Program-made: the position numbers and the translations under genes
Part shown: one piece after another, positions 50,619 to 58,331 of the stretch
How positions within the stretch are numbered: the stretch's first letter is position 1
How the letters are laid out: each line of letters begins with the position of its first letter
The notes under the pieces: model-generated
Database searches by the model: none
What the model was told of the DNA's origin: nothing
Seen by the model: the letters and a program-made list of their open reading frames with translations, nothing else
DNA from: Persebacter sp965221835
GTDB lineage: Bacteria; Pseudomonadota; Gammaproteobacteria; Tethybacterales; Persebacteraceae
Length of the DNA: 64,000 nt
Assembly: GCA_965221835.1 (NCBI GenBank)
Contig: OZ244916.1
Location: 248,001-312,000, forward strand
Direction of reading: 5' to 3'

Positions 50619-51134
50619 GTGCAACGCGCGCCGCACAAAGTTTTATGCGTGGACAAAAATGCCGGACGCGCCGAAGTTATTTCCGCCTATCGCCGTCTTG
50701 CAATGCGTTGGCATCCCGACCGCAATCCGTCGCCCGATGCAAAATCGCGTTTCCAAGAAATTCAACGCGCCTATCAAATTTTGCAATCGCAAAGTGCGTT
50801 TCGCGATGTGCGCGCATTGTGGGACGAAATGACGGCGCAAGACGGGGCGGATTATTCGCAAGAAATCGGCGGAATCTGGCGCGATAACTTTCCGTTTGCG
50901 GCGGCGGCGTGGTTGGCGGCGGGTTTGTTTGCATATTGGGCGGCGGCGTATCCGGGCAATTGGGTTTTGTTGTCGCTGTGTTTGCTGGCGGCGAACGGAA
51001 TGTACAAAACCGGCATCACCCGGCGGGCGTTTCGGGCGGAAGCGGCATTCCGATTAGCGTTCCGATTATATTGGCTATCGCTACTCACCGCCGCCGTTTA
51101 TGCATTAGGAAAAAAAATCATTTCCGGCACATAG
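50619..51134 (+). CDS. Membrane-associated J-domain protein
   Basis: 171 residues starting with GTG. The N-terminal J domain has YRRLAMRWHPDRNPSPDA with the HPD tripeptide at residues 32-34, needed to stimulate DnaK ATPase. After a short linker two to three hydrophobic helices follow (AAAAWLAAGLFAYWAAAYP, WVLLSLCLLAANGM). No Gly/Phe or zinc-binding region, so it is a type III J protein tethered to the membrane. Likely co-transcribed with the SbmA-like gene. Confidence 0.8.
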   Translation: MQRAPHKVLCVDKNAGRAEVISAYRRLAMRWHPDRNPSPDAKSRFQEIQRAYQILQSQSAFRDVRALWDEMTAQDGADYSQEIGGIWRDNFPFAAAAWLAAGLFAYWAAAYPGNWVLLSLCLLAANGMYKTGITRRAFRAEAAFRLAFRLYWLSLLTAAVYALGKKIISGT

Positions 51135-51220
51135 TTTTTCCACAACATTTCCGGTCATATTTTTTCCGGCGGAAGTTCGCATTCGCCGCCGCCCGATTTG
51201 CGGTTTCGGGCGGGATATGT

Positions 51221-51226
51221 TATACT
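51221..51226 (+). promoter_or_regulatory. Promoter -10 of the lipoprotein gene at 51386
   Basis: TATACT with TTGCGG 17 nt upstream. The spacer TTTCGGGCGGGATATGT resembles the 2292-2309 spacer. Transcription should begin about 51233, right at the structured leader. Confidence 0.6.
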
Positions 51227-51233
51227 TCCGCCC

Positions 51234-51330
51234 GCATAAGTTGTTATTTCCTCCGCTTGCCGGGGGTGCTATCCGATAGAACACCTGCGGGAAATGGATG
51301 GCAGTATCTTACGAAATAACATACTTATGC
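51234..51330 (+). promoter_or_regulatory. Structured 5' leader, candidate riboswitch or regulatory RNA
   Basis: GCATAAGT (51234-51241) pairs with ACTTATGC (51323-51330) and GTTATTTC (51243-51250) with GAAATAAC (51313-51320), giving a 16-bp closing stem that starts at the predicted 5' end. Inside, CCGC (51253-51256) pairs with GCGG (51287-51290), GGTG with CACC, and CTAT with ATAG around a CCG loop. TGCC (51258-51261) could cross-pair with GGCA (51300-51303) as a pseudoknot. It ends 55 nt before the ATG of the lipoprotein gene. Class not recognised. Confidence 0.55.
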
Positions 51331-51385
51331 AACGCCCGGCGATGTTCCGCCGTTTATTAATCAACAAGAAAGAAGGAAGGACAGA

Positions 51386-51712
51386 ATGAAAAAACGAACA
51401 TTTCTTATTCCGCTGTTTGCGGTTTTTGTGTTGGGCGTGTCTGGTTGTGCGGACAAATCCGCCCCCCGTTTGCGAGAGATTGAACGAGTTTCGGAAATGT
51501 CGGACGAGGAAATTTCTGCCGCCCGTGAGGCGTGTCATCTTATTTCCACAACCGATTATAACTGTTCCGAATTGGTAAATCCGACTCATGGAATGACTCC
51601 AGACGAATGGAAAATTCTTACCGAATCCACAAAAGAATGCCGCAAAAATCAATTGCTGTCATTTCATCATTGTTTGCGTGGAAAAGGCGTACGGTACGCC
51701 GAATATAATTAA
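51386..51712 (+). CDS. Small lipoprotein
   Basis: 108 residues. Signal peptide FLIPLFAVFVLGVSGC with lipobox VSGC. The mature part has two pairs of Cys (ACHLISTTDYNCSEL, KECRKNQLLSFHHC). A Cys-x(n)-Cys segment near the C-terminus resembles part of the next lipoprotein (ECRLSSARAT...VCMSQRNYVYM). Function unknown. AGAAGGAAGG precedes the ATG. It is preceded by a structured leader that could control it and the ankyrin lipoprotein downstream. Confidence 0.7.
   Translation: MKKRTFLIPLFAVFVLGVSGCADKSAPRLREIERVSEMSDEEISAAREACHLISTTDYNCSELVNPTHGMTPDEWKILTESTKECRKNQLLSFHHCLRGKGVRYAEYN
51704..51709 (+). promoter_or_regulatory. -10 box inside the lipoprotein gene end, for the ankyrin lipoprotein
   Basis: TATAAT, encoding the last codons of the upstream gene, ends exactly 6 nt before the ATG at 51716: a leaderless internal promoter. 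Confidence 0.5.
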
Positions 51713-51715
51713 GCC

Positions 51716-53848
51716 ATGTTTGCCCGTTATGTTTGGATAATCGCCCCGCTGTTTGTCGCCGGATGCGGCGGCGGAATTAACATTTTGCCGGAACCGTTTA
51801 CTCGCGAACGGGCGGACGGAAAAATTCCGGTAAAAGTAGAATTGATTCGCGAACAAGTACGGGCGGAGTTGGACGGAATGCCCGAAGGCGAGGCGGAAGT
51901 TTTGCGATGGCAGGCGATTGAAAAAGATTATAACGAATGCCGCCTGTCATCCGCCCGTGCAACAAAATCGCAAGCAGAGGAAGTTTTCGCTGTTTGTATG
52001 TCGCAACGGAATTATGTTTATATGTTGCCGATTGACGCTGAACAATTTCATAACGATATTTTCTTTGCAATGCGGGCGAAAAAAGAAGAATCCGACCGCC
52101 TTGCCGAAGAACGCCGAATCGCCCGCAAAAAGAAACAAGAGGAAGAACGAATTGCCCGTGAAAAGCGACGGGAAAAGGAACGCAAAGAATCCGAAAGACG
52201 GGCGGAAGAACGCCGAATTGCCGATGAACGACGACGGGAAGAACGCCGAATTGCCGCCGAAAAAGAACGGATTGCTACCGAAAAGAAAGCGGAAAAGGAA
52301 CGGATTGCCGCCGAAAAAGCGAAAAATGAAAAGCGTTATAATCCGTCTTTGCTTGCGGCGACAAATGCCGGTAATTTGGAGTTGACTCGCAAATGGCTTT
52401 CGGCAGGGGCGAATCCGAATGCGAAAGATAATGACGGCGAGCCGGCTTTGCATTCGGCGGCACGGGGATATTCCGAAATTGTGAAAATGCTGTTGTCGGC
52501 GGGGGCGGATCCGAATGCGAAAGATGAATACGGCGATACGGCTTTGATAAGGGCGGCGGCGGGCGGACATTCCGAAATTGTGAAAATGCTGTTGTCGGCA
52601 GGGGCGGATTTGAATGCGGCGAATCGATGGGGCTGGACGGCTTTGTCGTCTGCGTCTTCGTCAGAAACAGGAAATTCCGAAATTGTGAAAATGCTGTTAG
52701 CAGCGGGAGCAGATCCGAATGCGGGGATTGATTATGGAAGTTCTGCTTTATTTGGGGCGGCGGCGGGCGGACATTCCGAAATTGTGAAAATGCTGTTGTC
52801 GGCAGGGGCGAATCCGAATGTTGATAGTATGTTGCGTTTCAGAGAAACCCGGGTGATAGGGGGTGGTGATCAGACGCCTTTGCTTGAGGCAGTGAGAGGA
52901 GGACATTCCAAAGTTGTAAAAATGTTGTTGGCGGCGGGAGCGGATATTGGAAACAATGTGGTGGAATCAGCAGGGTATAGGGCGCATTCCGGAATTCTTA
53001 AATTGCTGTTGGCGGAGTGGACGGGAAATACGGATAGATTATTGATTCGGTCGGCAGGAGTGGGACAGTACCAAAATGTAAAAGTTTTGCTTGCGGCAGG
53101 GGCGAATCCAAATGCGTTGACAATAAATCCTTATTATGATGATAATAAGGAGAAAGCGGTAGCAATTACGCCTTTGCTGGCGGCGACGCAGGATTTGCGC
53201 GATGAGGATGATAAAAATCGCCGCGGCGGATACCCCGAAGTTGTAAAAATGCTGTTGTCGGCGGGGGCGGATACAGAGACAAAAGGCGAATATGGCTATA
53301 CGGCTTTTGATTGGGCGGTGAAAAACGGGAATACCGAAATTGTTAAAATATTGTTGTCGGCAGGGGCGGATATAATGAATCATGGGAATTCAGTTTTGAT
53401 TCGGGCGGCGGGCACGGAAATTGCAGAAAGTGCCGAAATTGTAAAATTGCTGCTGGAGGCGGGCGCGAATGTAAATGTGCGGTATAAATATGGGGGGATT
53501 TTTGATGGCACGCCTCTGCATTATGCGGCATACAACGCAAATGTGGAAGTTGTAAAATTGCTGCTGGAGGCGGGTGCGAATCCGAATACGGAAAAAAAGG
53601 GGGCTGGATGGGATGATTTGTTGGATGAGGTGCCCGGACATACGCCTTTGATGCAGGTAGGGATGGGTTACATATACGACTACGACAAGGATAAGAAAAA
53701 TGAATTTGTGGAAGTTGTAAAATTGCTGTTATCGGCAGGGGCGGATCCGAATGCGGCGAGAGATGATGGCAAAACCGCTTTGGATTTTGCGAAAGAAATT
53801 AACTTTTCCGAGATGGTGCGGATTTTACAGGCGGCGGGGGCGAGATGA
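51716..53848 (+). CDS. Lipidated ankyrin-repeat protein with charged helix
   Basis: 710 residues. Lipoprotein signal with lipobox VAGC followed by three Gly. Residues about 120-205 form a long Arg/Lys/Glu helix (RRAEERRIADERRREERR type), a likely coiled-coil spacer. Then about 12 ankyrin repeats, many with IVKMLLSAGADPNAK and several irregular ones. Surface or periplasmic anchoring by lipid would place ankyrin repeats outside the cytoplasm, where they could bind host or partner proteins; this is inference. Starts 3 nt after the small lipoprotein stop. Confidence 0.8.
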   Translation: MFARYVWIIAPLFVAGCGGGINILPEPFTRERADGKIPVKVELIREQVRAELDGMPEGEAEVLRWQAIEKDYNECRLSSARATKSQAEEVFAVCMSQRNYVYMLPIDAEQFHNDIFFAMRAKKEESDRLAEERRIARKKKQEEERIAREKRREKERKESERRAEERRIADERRREERRIAAEKERIATEKKAEKERIAAEKAKNEKRYNPSLLAATNAGNLELTRKWLSAGANPNAKDNDGEPALHSAARGYSEIVKMLLSAGADPNAKDEYGDTALIRAAAGGHSEIVKMLLSAGADLNAANRWGWTALSSASSSETGNSEIVKMLLAAGADPNAGIDYGSSALFGAAAGGHSEIVKMLLSAGANPNVDSMLRFRETRVIGGGDQTPLLEAVRGGHSKVVKMLLAAGADIGNNVVESAGYRAHSGILKLLLAEWTGNTDRLLIRSAGVGQYQNVKVLLAAGANPNALTINPYYDDNKEKAVAITPLLAATQDLRDEDDKNRRGGYPEVVKMLLSAGADTETKGEYGYTAFDWAVKNGNTEIVKILLSAGADIMNHGNSVLIRAAGTEIAESAEIVKLLLEAGANVNVRYKYGGIFDGTPLHYAAYNANVEVVKLLLEAGANPNTEKKGAGWDDLLDEVPGHTPLMQVGMGYIYDYDKDKKNEFVEVVKLLLSAGADPNAARDDGKTALDFAKEINFSEMVRILQAAGAR

Positions 53849-53850
53849 CA

Positions 53851-53883
53851 AAAACCGGCGGGGATTCTGTCTCCGCCGTTTTT
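53851..53883 (+). terminator. Terminator after the ankyrin lipoprotein
   Basis: Hairpin CGGCGGGGATTC...CTCCGCCG followed by T5; member of the recurrent hairpin family. Confidence 0.75.
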
Positions 53884-53936
53884 GCAGATTTGGCAGTAGG
53901 GTATTAATTTAATAACATAACAAAAAAGTAAACATT

Positions 53937-55565
53937 ATGAAAAATGACATAAACAAACAATTAATTGAAGCGTGTATTGACGGCAACTTGGCAGAGGTTA
54001 ATCGTCTAATTAAGGATGGTGCGAATCCGAATGCGGCGAGTGATAAGAGCGTGACGGTTTTGATGCGGGCGGCATATAATGGACATGCCGAACTTGCGAA
54101 AGTTTTGTTAGATGGCGGGGCGAATCCGAATGCGGTGAGAGATGACGGCTTTACCGCTTTGATGTATGCGGCAGCAAAAGGAAATGCCGAAGTTACGAAG
54201 ATGCTGTTGTCGGCAGGGGCGAATCCGAATGCGGTGAGATATGACGGAATGAGGGCTTTGATGGCGGCTGCATTTGAAGGACATGCCGAAATTGTGAAAA
54301 TCCTGTTGTCGGCGGGGGCAAATGTGAATGCTGCGGATATTAAAGGCGCGACGGCTTTGATGTTTGCGGCAGGAAACGGACATGCCGAAGTTGCGAAAAT
54401 TCTGTTGTCGGCGGGGGCGAATCCGAATGCGGCACAAGATGAAGGTTTTATGGCTTTGATGTTTGCGGCATTTGACGGATATGCTGAAATTGTAAAAATG
54501 TTATTGTCGGCAGGGGCGAATCCGAATCTAGTGGATAAGGACGGCTGGACGGCTTTGATGAAAGCGACAGAAAAAGGACATGCCGAAATAGTGAAAATGC
54601 TGTTAGCGGCGGAGGCGAATCCGAATGCGGCGAGAGATGGCGGCATAACGGCTTTGATGCCTGCGGCAAAAGAAGGACATGCCGAAATAGTGAAAATTCT
54701 GTTGTCGGCAGGGGCGAATCCGAATGCGGAGAATAAATGGGGCAGTACGGCTTTGATGTTTGCGGCGCTTTACGGACATTCTGAAGTTGCGAAAGTGTTG
54801 TTAGACGGCGGGGCAAATCCGAATGCGAAAAATAATAACGGTGATACGGCTTTGATATATGCAGCGAAAGAGGGAAATGTCAAAATTGCGAAAATGCTGT
54901 TGTCGGCGGGGGCGAATCCGAATGCGGAGGATAAGGACGGCTGGACGGCTTTGATATGGGTGGCACGAAAAGAACATGCCGAAATTGTGAAAATGCTGTT
55001 GTCGGCGGGTGCGAATCCGAATGCGGCGAACAAGAAGGGCTATACGGCTTTGATAAATGCGGCATCTTTCGGACATGCCGAAATTGCGAAAATACTGTTG
55101 TCGGCGGGGGCGAATCCGAATGCGGAGAATAAGGACGGCTATACGGCTTTGCATGCGGCGGCAGTAATAGGATATGCCGAAATTGCGAAAGTGCTGTTGT
55201 CGGTGGGTACGAATCCGAATGCGGAGAACAAAAATGGCGATACGGCTTTGGATATTGCAAAAGAAAAGGGGCATGCCGAAATCGTCCGTATTTTGCGGGT
55301 GGTTATGGCGAATGATGACAGTCGTCAACAGTCCGAAGAAAAGCGGAAATCAACTGAAAACACCGCCGCTGAAAATGAAAAGAATGCCGAAATTTTGTTT
55401 CGCCGTGCGATGCAAAATGTGCATCCCGACCGTGCACCCGAACATTTGCGGGGAATGTGTCAAAAATTTGCCGCCGAATTGAACGCGGCGAGAAAAGCGG
55501 ACGATTACCGCAAAATCCGCGAAATTGCGGAATCGGTCGGCGTTTCCCTTTCTGATGGCGAATGA
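53937..55565 (+). CDS. Ankyrin-repeat protein with C-terminal J-like domain
   Basis: 542 residues with no signal peptide, so cytoplasmic or exported by another route. Thirteen near-perfect 33-residue ankyrin repeats (HAEIVKMLLSAGANPNA) fill residues 5-435. The end has a charged linker and a segment FRRAMQNVHPDRAPEH...ELNAARKADDYRKIREIAE that resembles the HPD and last helix of a J domain (His 496). At DNA level the repeats are a 99-bp tandem array with long identical blocks. No Shine-Dalgarno is obvious. Confidence 0.8.
   Translation: MKNDINKQLIEACIDGNLAEVNRLIKDGANPNAASDKSVTVLMRAAYNGHAELAKVLLDGGANPNAVRDDGFTALMYAAAKGNAEVTKMLLSAGANPNAVRYDGMRALMAAAFEGHAEIVKILLSAGANVNAADIKGATALMFAAGNGHAEVAKILLSAGANPNAAQDEGFMALMFAAFDGYAEIVKMLLSAGANPNLVDKDGWTALMKATEKGHAEIVKMLLAAEANPNAARDGGITALMPAAKEGHAEIVKILLSAGANPNAENKWGSTALMFAALYGHSEVAKVLLDGGANPNAKNNNGDTALIYAAKEGNVKIAKMLLSAGANPNAEDKDGWTALIWVARKEHAEIVKMLLSAGANPNAANKKGYTALINAASFGHAEIAKILLSAGANPNAENKDGYTALHAAAVIGYAEIAKVLLSVGTNPNAENKNGDTALDIAKEKGHAEIVRILRVVMANDDSRQQSEEKRKSTENTAAENEKNAEILFRRAMQNVHPDRAPEHLRGMCQKFAAELNAARKADDYRKIREIAESVGVSLSDGE
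54000..55270 (+). repeat. 99-bp tandem repeat array encoding ankyrin repeats
   Basis: Thirteen units with nearly identical cores (AAAATGCTGTTGTCGGC, then GGGGGCGAATCCGAATGCGG). High nucleotide identity should allow unit gain and loss by recombination. Confidence 0.7.
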
Positions 55566-55604
55566 TAAAAAGCGAGGGGAAAGCGGAGGCGGGAGAATAT
55601 TGCG

Positions 55605-56195
55605 TCAACTCTTTGGATGATTTTCATCGCCATTGCCTTGACTCTTGTCGGGCGGGAGGGGCTTGCCTTTACAAACCGGCAAAGATGTGTTACCGTGCAA
55701 TAAACCAATTAATCCTGTGCGGATTAACCTCCACTGGTCATCCATCTCATCATACGCAACGGGATTGTATGAATTGTTTTTGATATGCACATTATCAAAA
55801 AAATCGTAACCTAACGCATTTGCCATGCGGTAAAGAAGTTCAGCAAGCGAATCATCCCGTCGTTCATTCCAGTTGGCGACATGTATGTTCCATTCGCTGT
55901 CATTCATGCTCCTATCTTGGTGGGGAAATTTATGAAGAATGTTAAAATAATCTTTCCATGCATTCAAGACAACTTTATCATGGTCTTCTTCTTTGTCAAA
56001 TACCAGATCGATCATATTAAGCGCACGAACATGATCTGGCGACAGGCGCGCACCGCGAGTAGCCATAAGGGTCTCAAATACCCGAAGCCGACGATTCCGC
56101 TTTTCTTTGCGGTCGTTCAAAAAGATTCCAACCCCAACAGCCATAATAGGACCGAGAATGATGGCGATAATTGTGGAAATCTCAAACAGCGACAT
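55605..56195 (-). CDS. DUF6680-like membrane-anchored protein
   Basis: 196 residues. A single N-terminal transmembrane helix (LFEISTIIAIILGPIMAVGVGI) is followed by a soluble part RVFETLMATRGARLSPDHVRALNMIDLVF, a pattern I associate with DUF6680 proteins, found in varied accessory islands. Role unknown. Start MSLFEIST chosen by AAGGAGG 7 nt upstream. Convergent with the ankyrin gene and divergent from the GIY-YIG gene. Confidence 0.7.
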   Translation of the reverse strand: MSLFEISTIIAIILGPIMAVGVGIFLNDRKEKRNRRLRVFETLMATRGARLSPDHVRALNMIDLVFDKEEDHDKVVLNAWKDYFNILHKFPHQDRSMNDSEWNIHVANWNERRDDSLAELLYRMANALGYDFFDNVHIKNNSYNPVAYDEMDDQWRLIRTGLIGLLHGNTSLPVCKGKPLPPDKSQGNGDENHPKS

Positions 56196-56379
56196 AGCAG
56201 TTCCTCCTTGCAAAAATCTGTGAGAATAGTACCATATTACATCCAATTCTGGATGATTTGGCAAAGTCCGCCCGAATTGCCGAAAAACCGCGTAAAATCA
56301 AGGGCGGGCGGCAACATCGGAAGGCGCGAAAACGGAAACCATTTATCGCGGAATTATATCCCGCCGTCCGAAAATGTTG

Positions 56380-56385
56380 TATAAT
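56380..56385 (+). promoter_or_regulatory. -10 box of the GIY-YIG gene
   Basis: TATAAT about 65 nt before the ATG at 56451, in the 255-nt divergent gap 56196-56450 that otherwise shows no gene. Confidence 0.45.
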
Positions 56386-56450
56386 TCGTTTTGTGCGATG
56401 GCGGATTTTCCCGCGTTTTATTTGCAAAATCTCGCAAAGGAAAAATTATT

Positions 56451-56807
56451 ATGACATTTACGGAAGACACAACCGGTCATTTCATTATTTATTGTGCTAT
56501 TTGCATTGTAAACGGCAAAAAATACATTGGACACACCAGTCACGGTTTGCAGGGACGAAAAAAATGGCATGAATGGGCGGCAGGGCGGAATCAGCCCGGC
56601 GACAATTCCATTTTTCACAGAGCATTGCGCTGTTACGGATTTGATAAATTTTGTTGGAAAGAAATCGCTTCCACAAATAGCGAAATAGAAGCGGTGGAAT
56701 TGGAAAATTGTTATATTGAGGAGTATACATCTTATACCCCTCACGGATATAATATCGAGAGACCGCGCATTGGTCGCCGACAAGGAGAATTGCCCGGCAC
56801 GAAATGA
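56451..56807 (+). CDS. Small GIY-YIG nuclease-like protein
   Basis: 118 residues. GHFIIYCAICIVNGKKYIGHT matches the GIY-YIG core (Tyr 14, Tyr 25-Ile-Gly), followed by LQGRKKWHEW with conserved Arg 36 and His 40, and ELENCYIEEY...HGYNI with the catalytic-type Glu. It is a stand-alone domain without a DNA-binding extension, similar to free-standing homing-type or phage GIY-YIG proteins. AAAGGAAAA precedes the ATG. Followed by the YodC-like gene. Confidence 0.75.
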   Translation: MTFTEDTTGHFIIYCAICIVNGKKYIGHTSHGLQGRKKWHEWAAGRNQPGDNSIFHRALRCYGFDKFCWKEIASTNSEIEAVELENCYIEEYTSYTPHGYNIERPRIGRRQGELPGTK

Positions 56808-56898
56808 CAAAAACCGGCGACAAAGGCGGCGTGGGCGAACTTTGGGAGATATTTGTTATAACGGTGTTTATTTTTCATTTTGCGAAAGGAGCATAACA

Positions 56899-57105
56899 AT
56901 GAGCGAAAATCAATTCAAACAAGGCGATCGTGTGCGGCATAAATCCGGTGCCGGTCCGGTGATGATTGTGGACGGTCCTAGCACAATGCATCCGAATTCG
57001 ATAAGTTGCCATTGGTGGAATTCCAAAGACAATTCTTTCCAATCGGAATCAATTCCCCTGTGTACTTTGGAAAAATGTTCTCCCGAATCATCTTTGGATG
57101 AATGA
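56899..57105 (+). CDS. DUF2158/YodC-like small protein
   Basis: 68 residues, start FKQGDRVRHKSGAGPVMIVDGP then ISCHWWNSKDNSFQSESIPL. This matches YodC/DUF2158, small beta proteins with unknown role. AAAGGAGC is 7 nt upstream of the ATG. TATAAC at about 56857 could be its -10. Ends just before a terminator. Confidence 0.75.
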   Translation: MSENQFKQGDRVRHKSGAGPVMIVDGPSTMHPNSISCHWWNSKDNSFQSESIPLCTLEKCSPESSLDE

Positions 57106-57110
57106 AAACA

Positions 57111-57147
57111 AAAACCGGCGGGGATTCCGTGTCTCCACCGTTTTTTT
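57111..57147 (+). terminator. Terminator after the YodC-like gene
   Basis: Hairpin CGGCGGGGATTCCGTGTCTC...CACCG with T7; member of the recurrent hairpin family. Confidence 0.75.
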
Positions 57148-57149
57148 GC

Positions 57150-57320
57150 GTATTCCCCCGCTTCCATTCCGATGAAAATCGGAATCTTCGCAGAGATTCC
57201 GGCGTTCGCCGGAATGGGATGTACTTTTTTTTCGGGCGTTCGCCGGAATGGGATGTGCTTTTTTTTCGGGCGTTTTGCGGGCAGAGATTCCGGCGTTCGC
57301 CGGAATGGTAAATTTTATTT
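57150..57320 (+). repeat. REP-like palindromes and a duplicated 26-bp segment
   Basis: GAGATTCCGGCGTTCGCCGGAAT occurs at about 57194 and 57281, separated by two GGCGTTCGCCGGAATGGGAT units each followed by runs of T. The 57106-57509 interval has no gene. Confidence 0.6.
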
Positions 57321-57386
57321 TTGCGGTATTTCGCATTCGTAAGCGGCGGGGGAGGAGTTGGGGAAAATATCATTCCGATGAAAATT

Positions 57387-57452
57387 GGAATCTTCGATTC
57401 GCTGGAATGGAATCTTCGATTCGCTGGAATGGAATCTCCGATTCGCTGGAAT
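57387..57452 (+). repeat. Three 22-bp tandem repeats
   Basis: Three copies of a 22-bp unit beginning GGAATCTTCGATTCGCTGGA, the third with one change (CTCC). Confidence 0.7.
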
Positions 57453-57494
57453 AAGTGATGAACTGCTGTTATCGGATTATTGTGCGGAATGTGG

Positions 57495-57500
57495 GATAAT
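57495..57500 (+). promoter_or_regulatory. -10 box of trpA, very short leader
   Basis: GATAAT ending 9 nt before the ATG at 57510; no Shine-Dalgarno. Confidence 0.45.
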
Positions 57501-57509
57501 TGCAACGCA

Positions 57510-58331
57510 ATGAGCATTCCCGCTTCCGCCTTTTCTCGTGCCGACAAAAAAGCCGCTTTGGTGGCGTTTATTACCGCCGGATTTCCGAAGGCGGATTCTA
57601 CGCCGAAAATGCTTGCCGCCCTCGCCGATGCGGGCGCCGACATTTTGGAAATCGGCGTGCCGTTTTCGGATCCGATGGCGGACGGTCCCGCTATTCAACG
57701 GACTTCCGAAATCGCATTGCAAAACGGAATGTCGCTTGCCGGGGCGTTGGCGGCGGCGGCGGAGTTTCGCACTTTTCGCGATACGCCGCTGGTTTTGATG
57801 GGCTATGCGAATTCGTTTTTGAGTTATCCGGGCGGCGTTGCGGCGTTGCCTGCTGCTGCAAAAGATGCGGGAATTGACGGATTGATTGCCGTGGATTTGG
57901 CGGATGATGAACGGGCGATTTGGAAATCGTCTTTTGCTGCCGCCGGGGTGGATATGATTAGTTTGATTGCGCCGACAACGCCGGAAAAACGGATGTGCGA
58001 AGTTGCCGCCGATTCCGCCGGATTTGTTTACGCGATTTCGCTGAAAGGCGTAACCGGTGCCGCCGGAATGGATTTGTCGGCGGCGCGCGACTATATTTCC
58101 AAAGTTCGCGCCGCCGCAAAAGTGCCGGTAGCGGCGGGATTTGGCGTGCGCACAAAAGAACAAGCGGCAACGCTTTCCGAATTTGCGGACGGCGTGGTGG
58201 TCGGCAGTTGTCTCGCCGAATCTGCTTTGGCGGCGGCTTCGGCGGCGGCGTTGAATGGCGATTGCGAAACCGGTGCGGCGGCGGATGCGGCGGCGGCGAT
58301 GCTTTCTGAATTGTCTGGTGCGTTGTCGTGA
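57510..58331 (+). CDS. trpA: Tryptophan synthase alpha chain
   Basis: Cleaves indole glycerol phosphate to indole for TrpB. 273-residue TIM barrel with FITAGFPKADST, ADILEIGVPFSDPMADGPAIQ (catalytic Glu and Asp), LLAPTTP-like ISLIAPTTPEKR and AGFGVRTKEQA. Separated from trpF-trpB by 31 kb. Heads the string trpA-accD-folC-dedD-cvpA-purF-metZ and is coupled to accD by a 4-nt GTGA overlap. Confidence 0.96.
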   Translation: MSIPASAFSRADKKAALVAFITAGFPKADSTPKMLAALADAGADILEIGVPFSDPMADGPAIQRTSEIALQNGMSLAGALAAAAEFRTFRDTPLVLMGYANSFLSYPGGVAALPAAAKDAGIDGLIAVDLADDERAIWKSSFAAAGVDMISLIAPTTPEKRMCEVAADSAGFVYAISLKGVTGAAGMDLSAARDYISKVRAAAKVPVAAGFGVRTKEQAATLSEFADGVVVGSCLAESALAAASAAALNGDCETGAAADAAAAMLSELSGALS

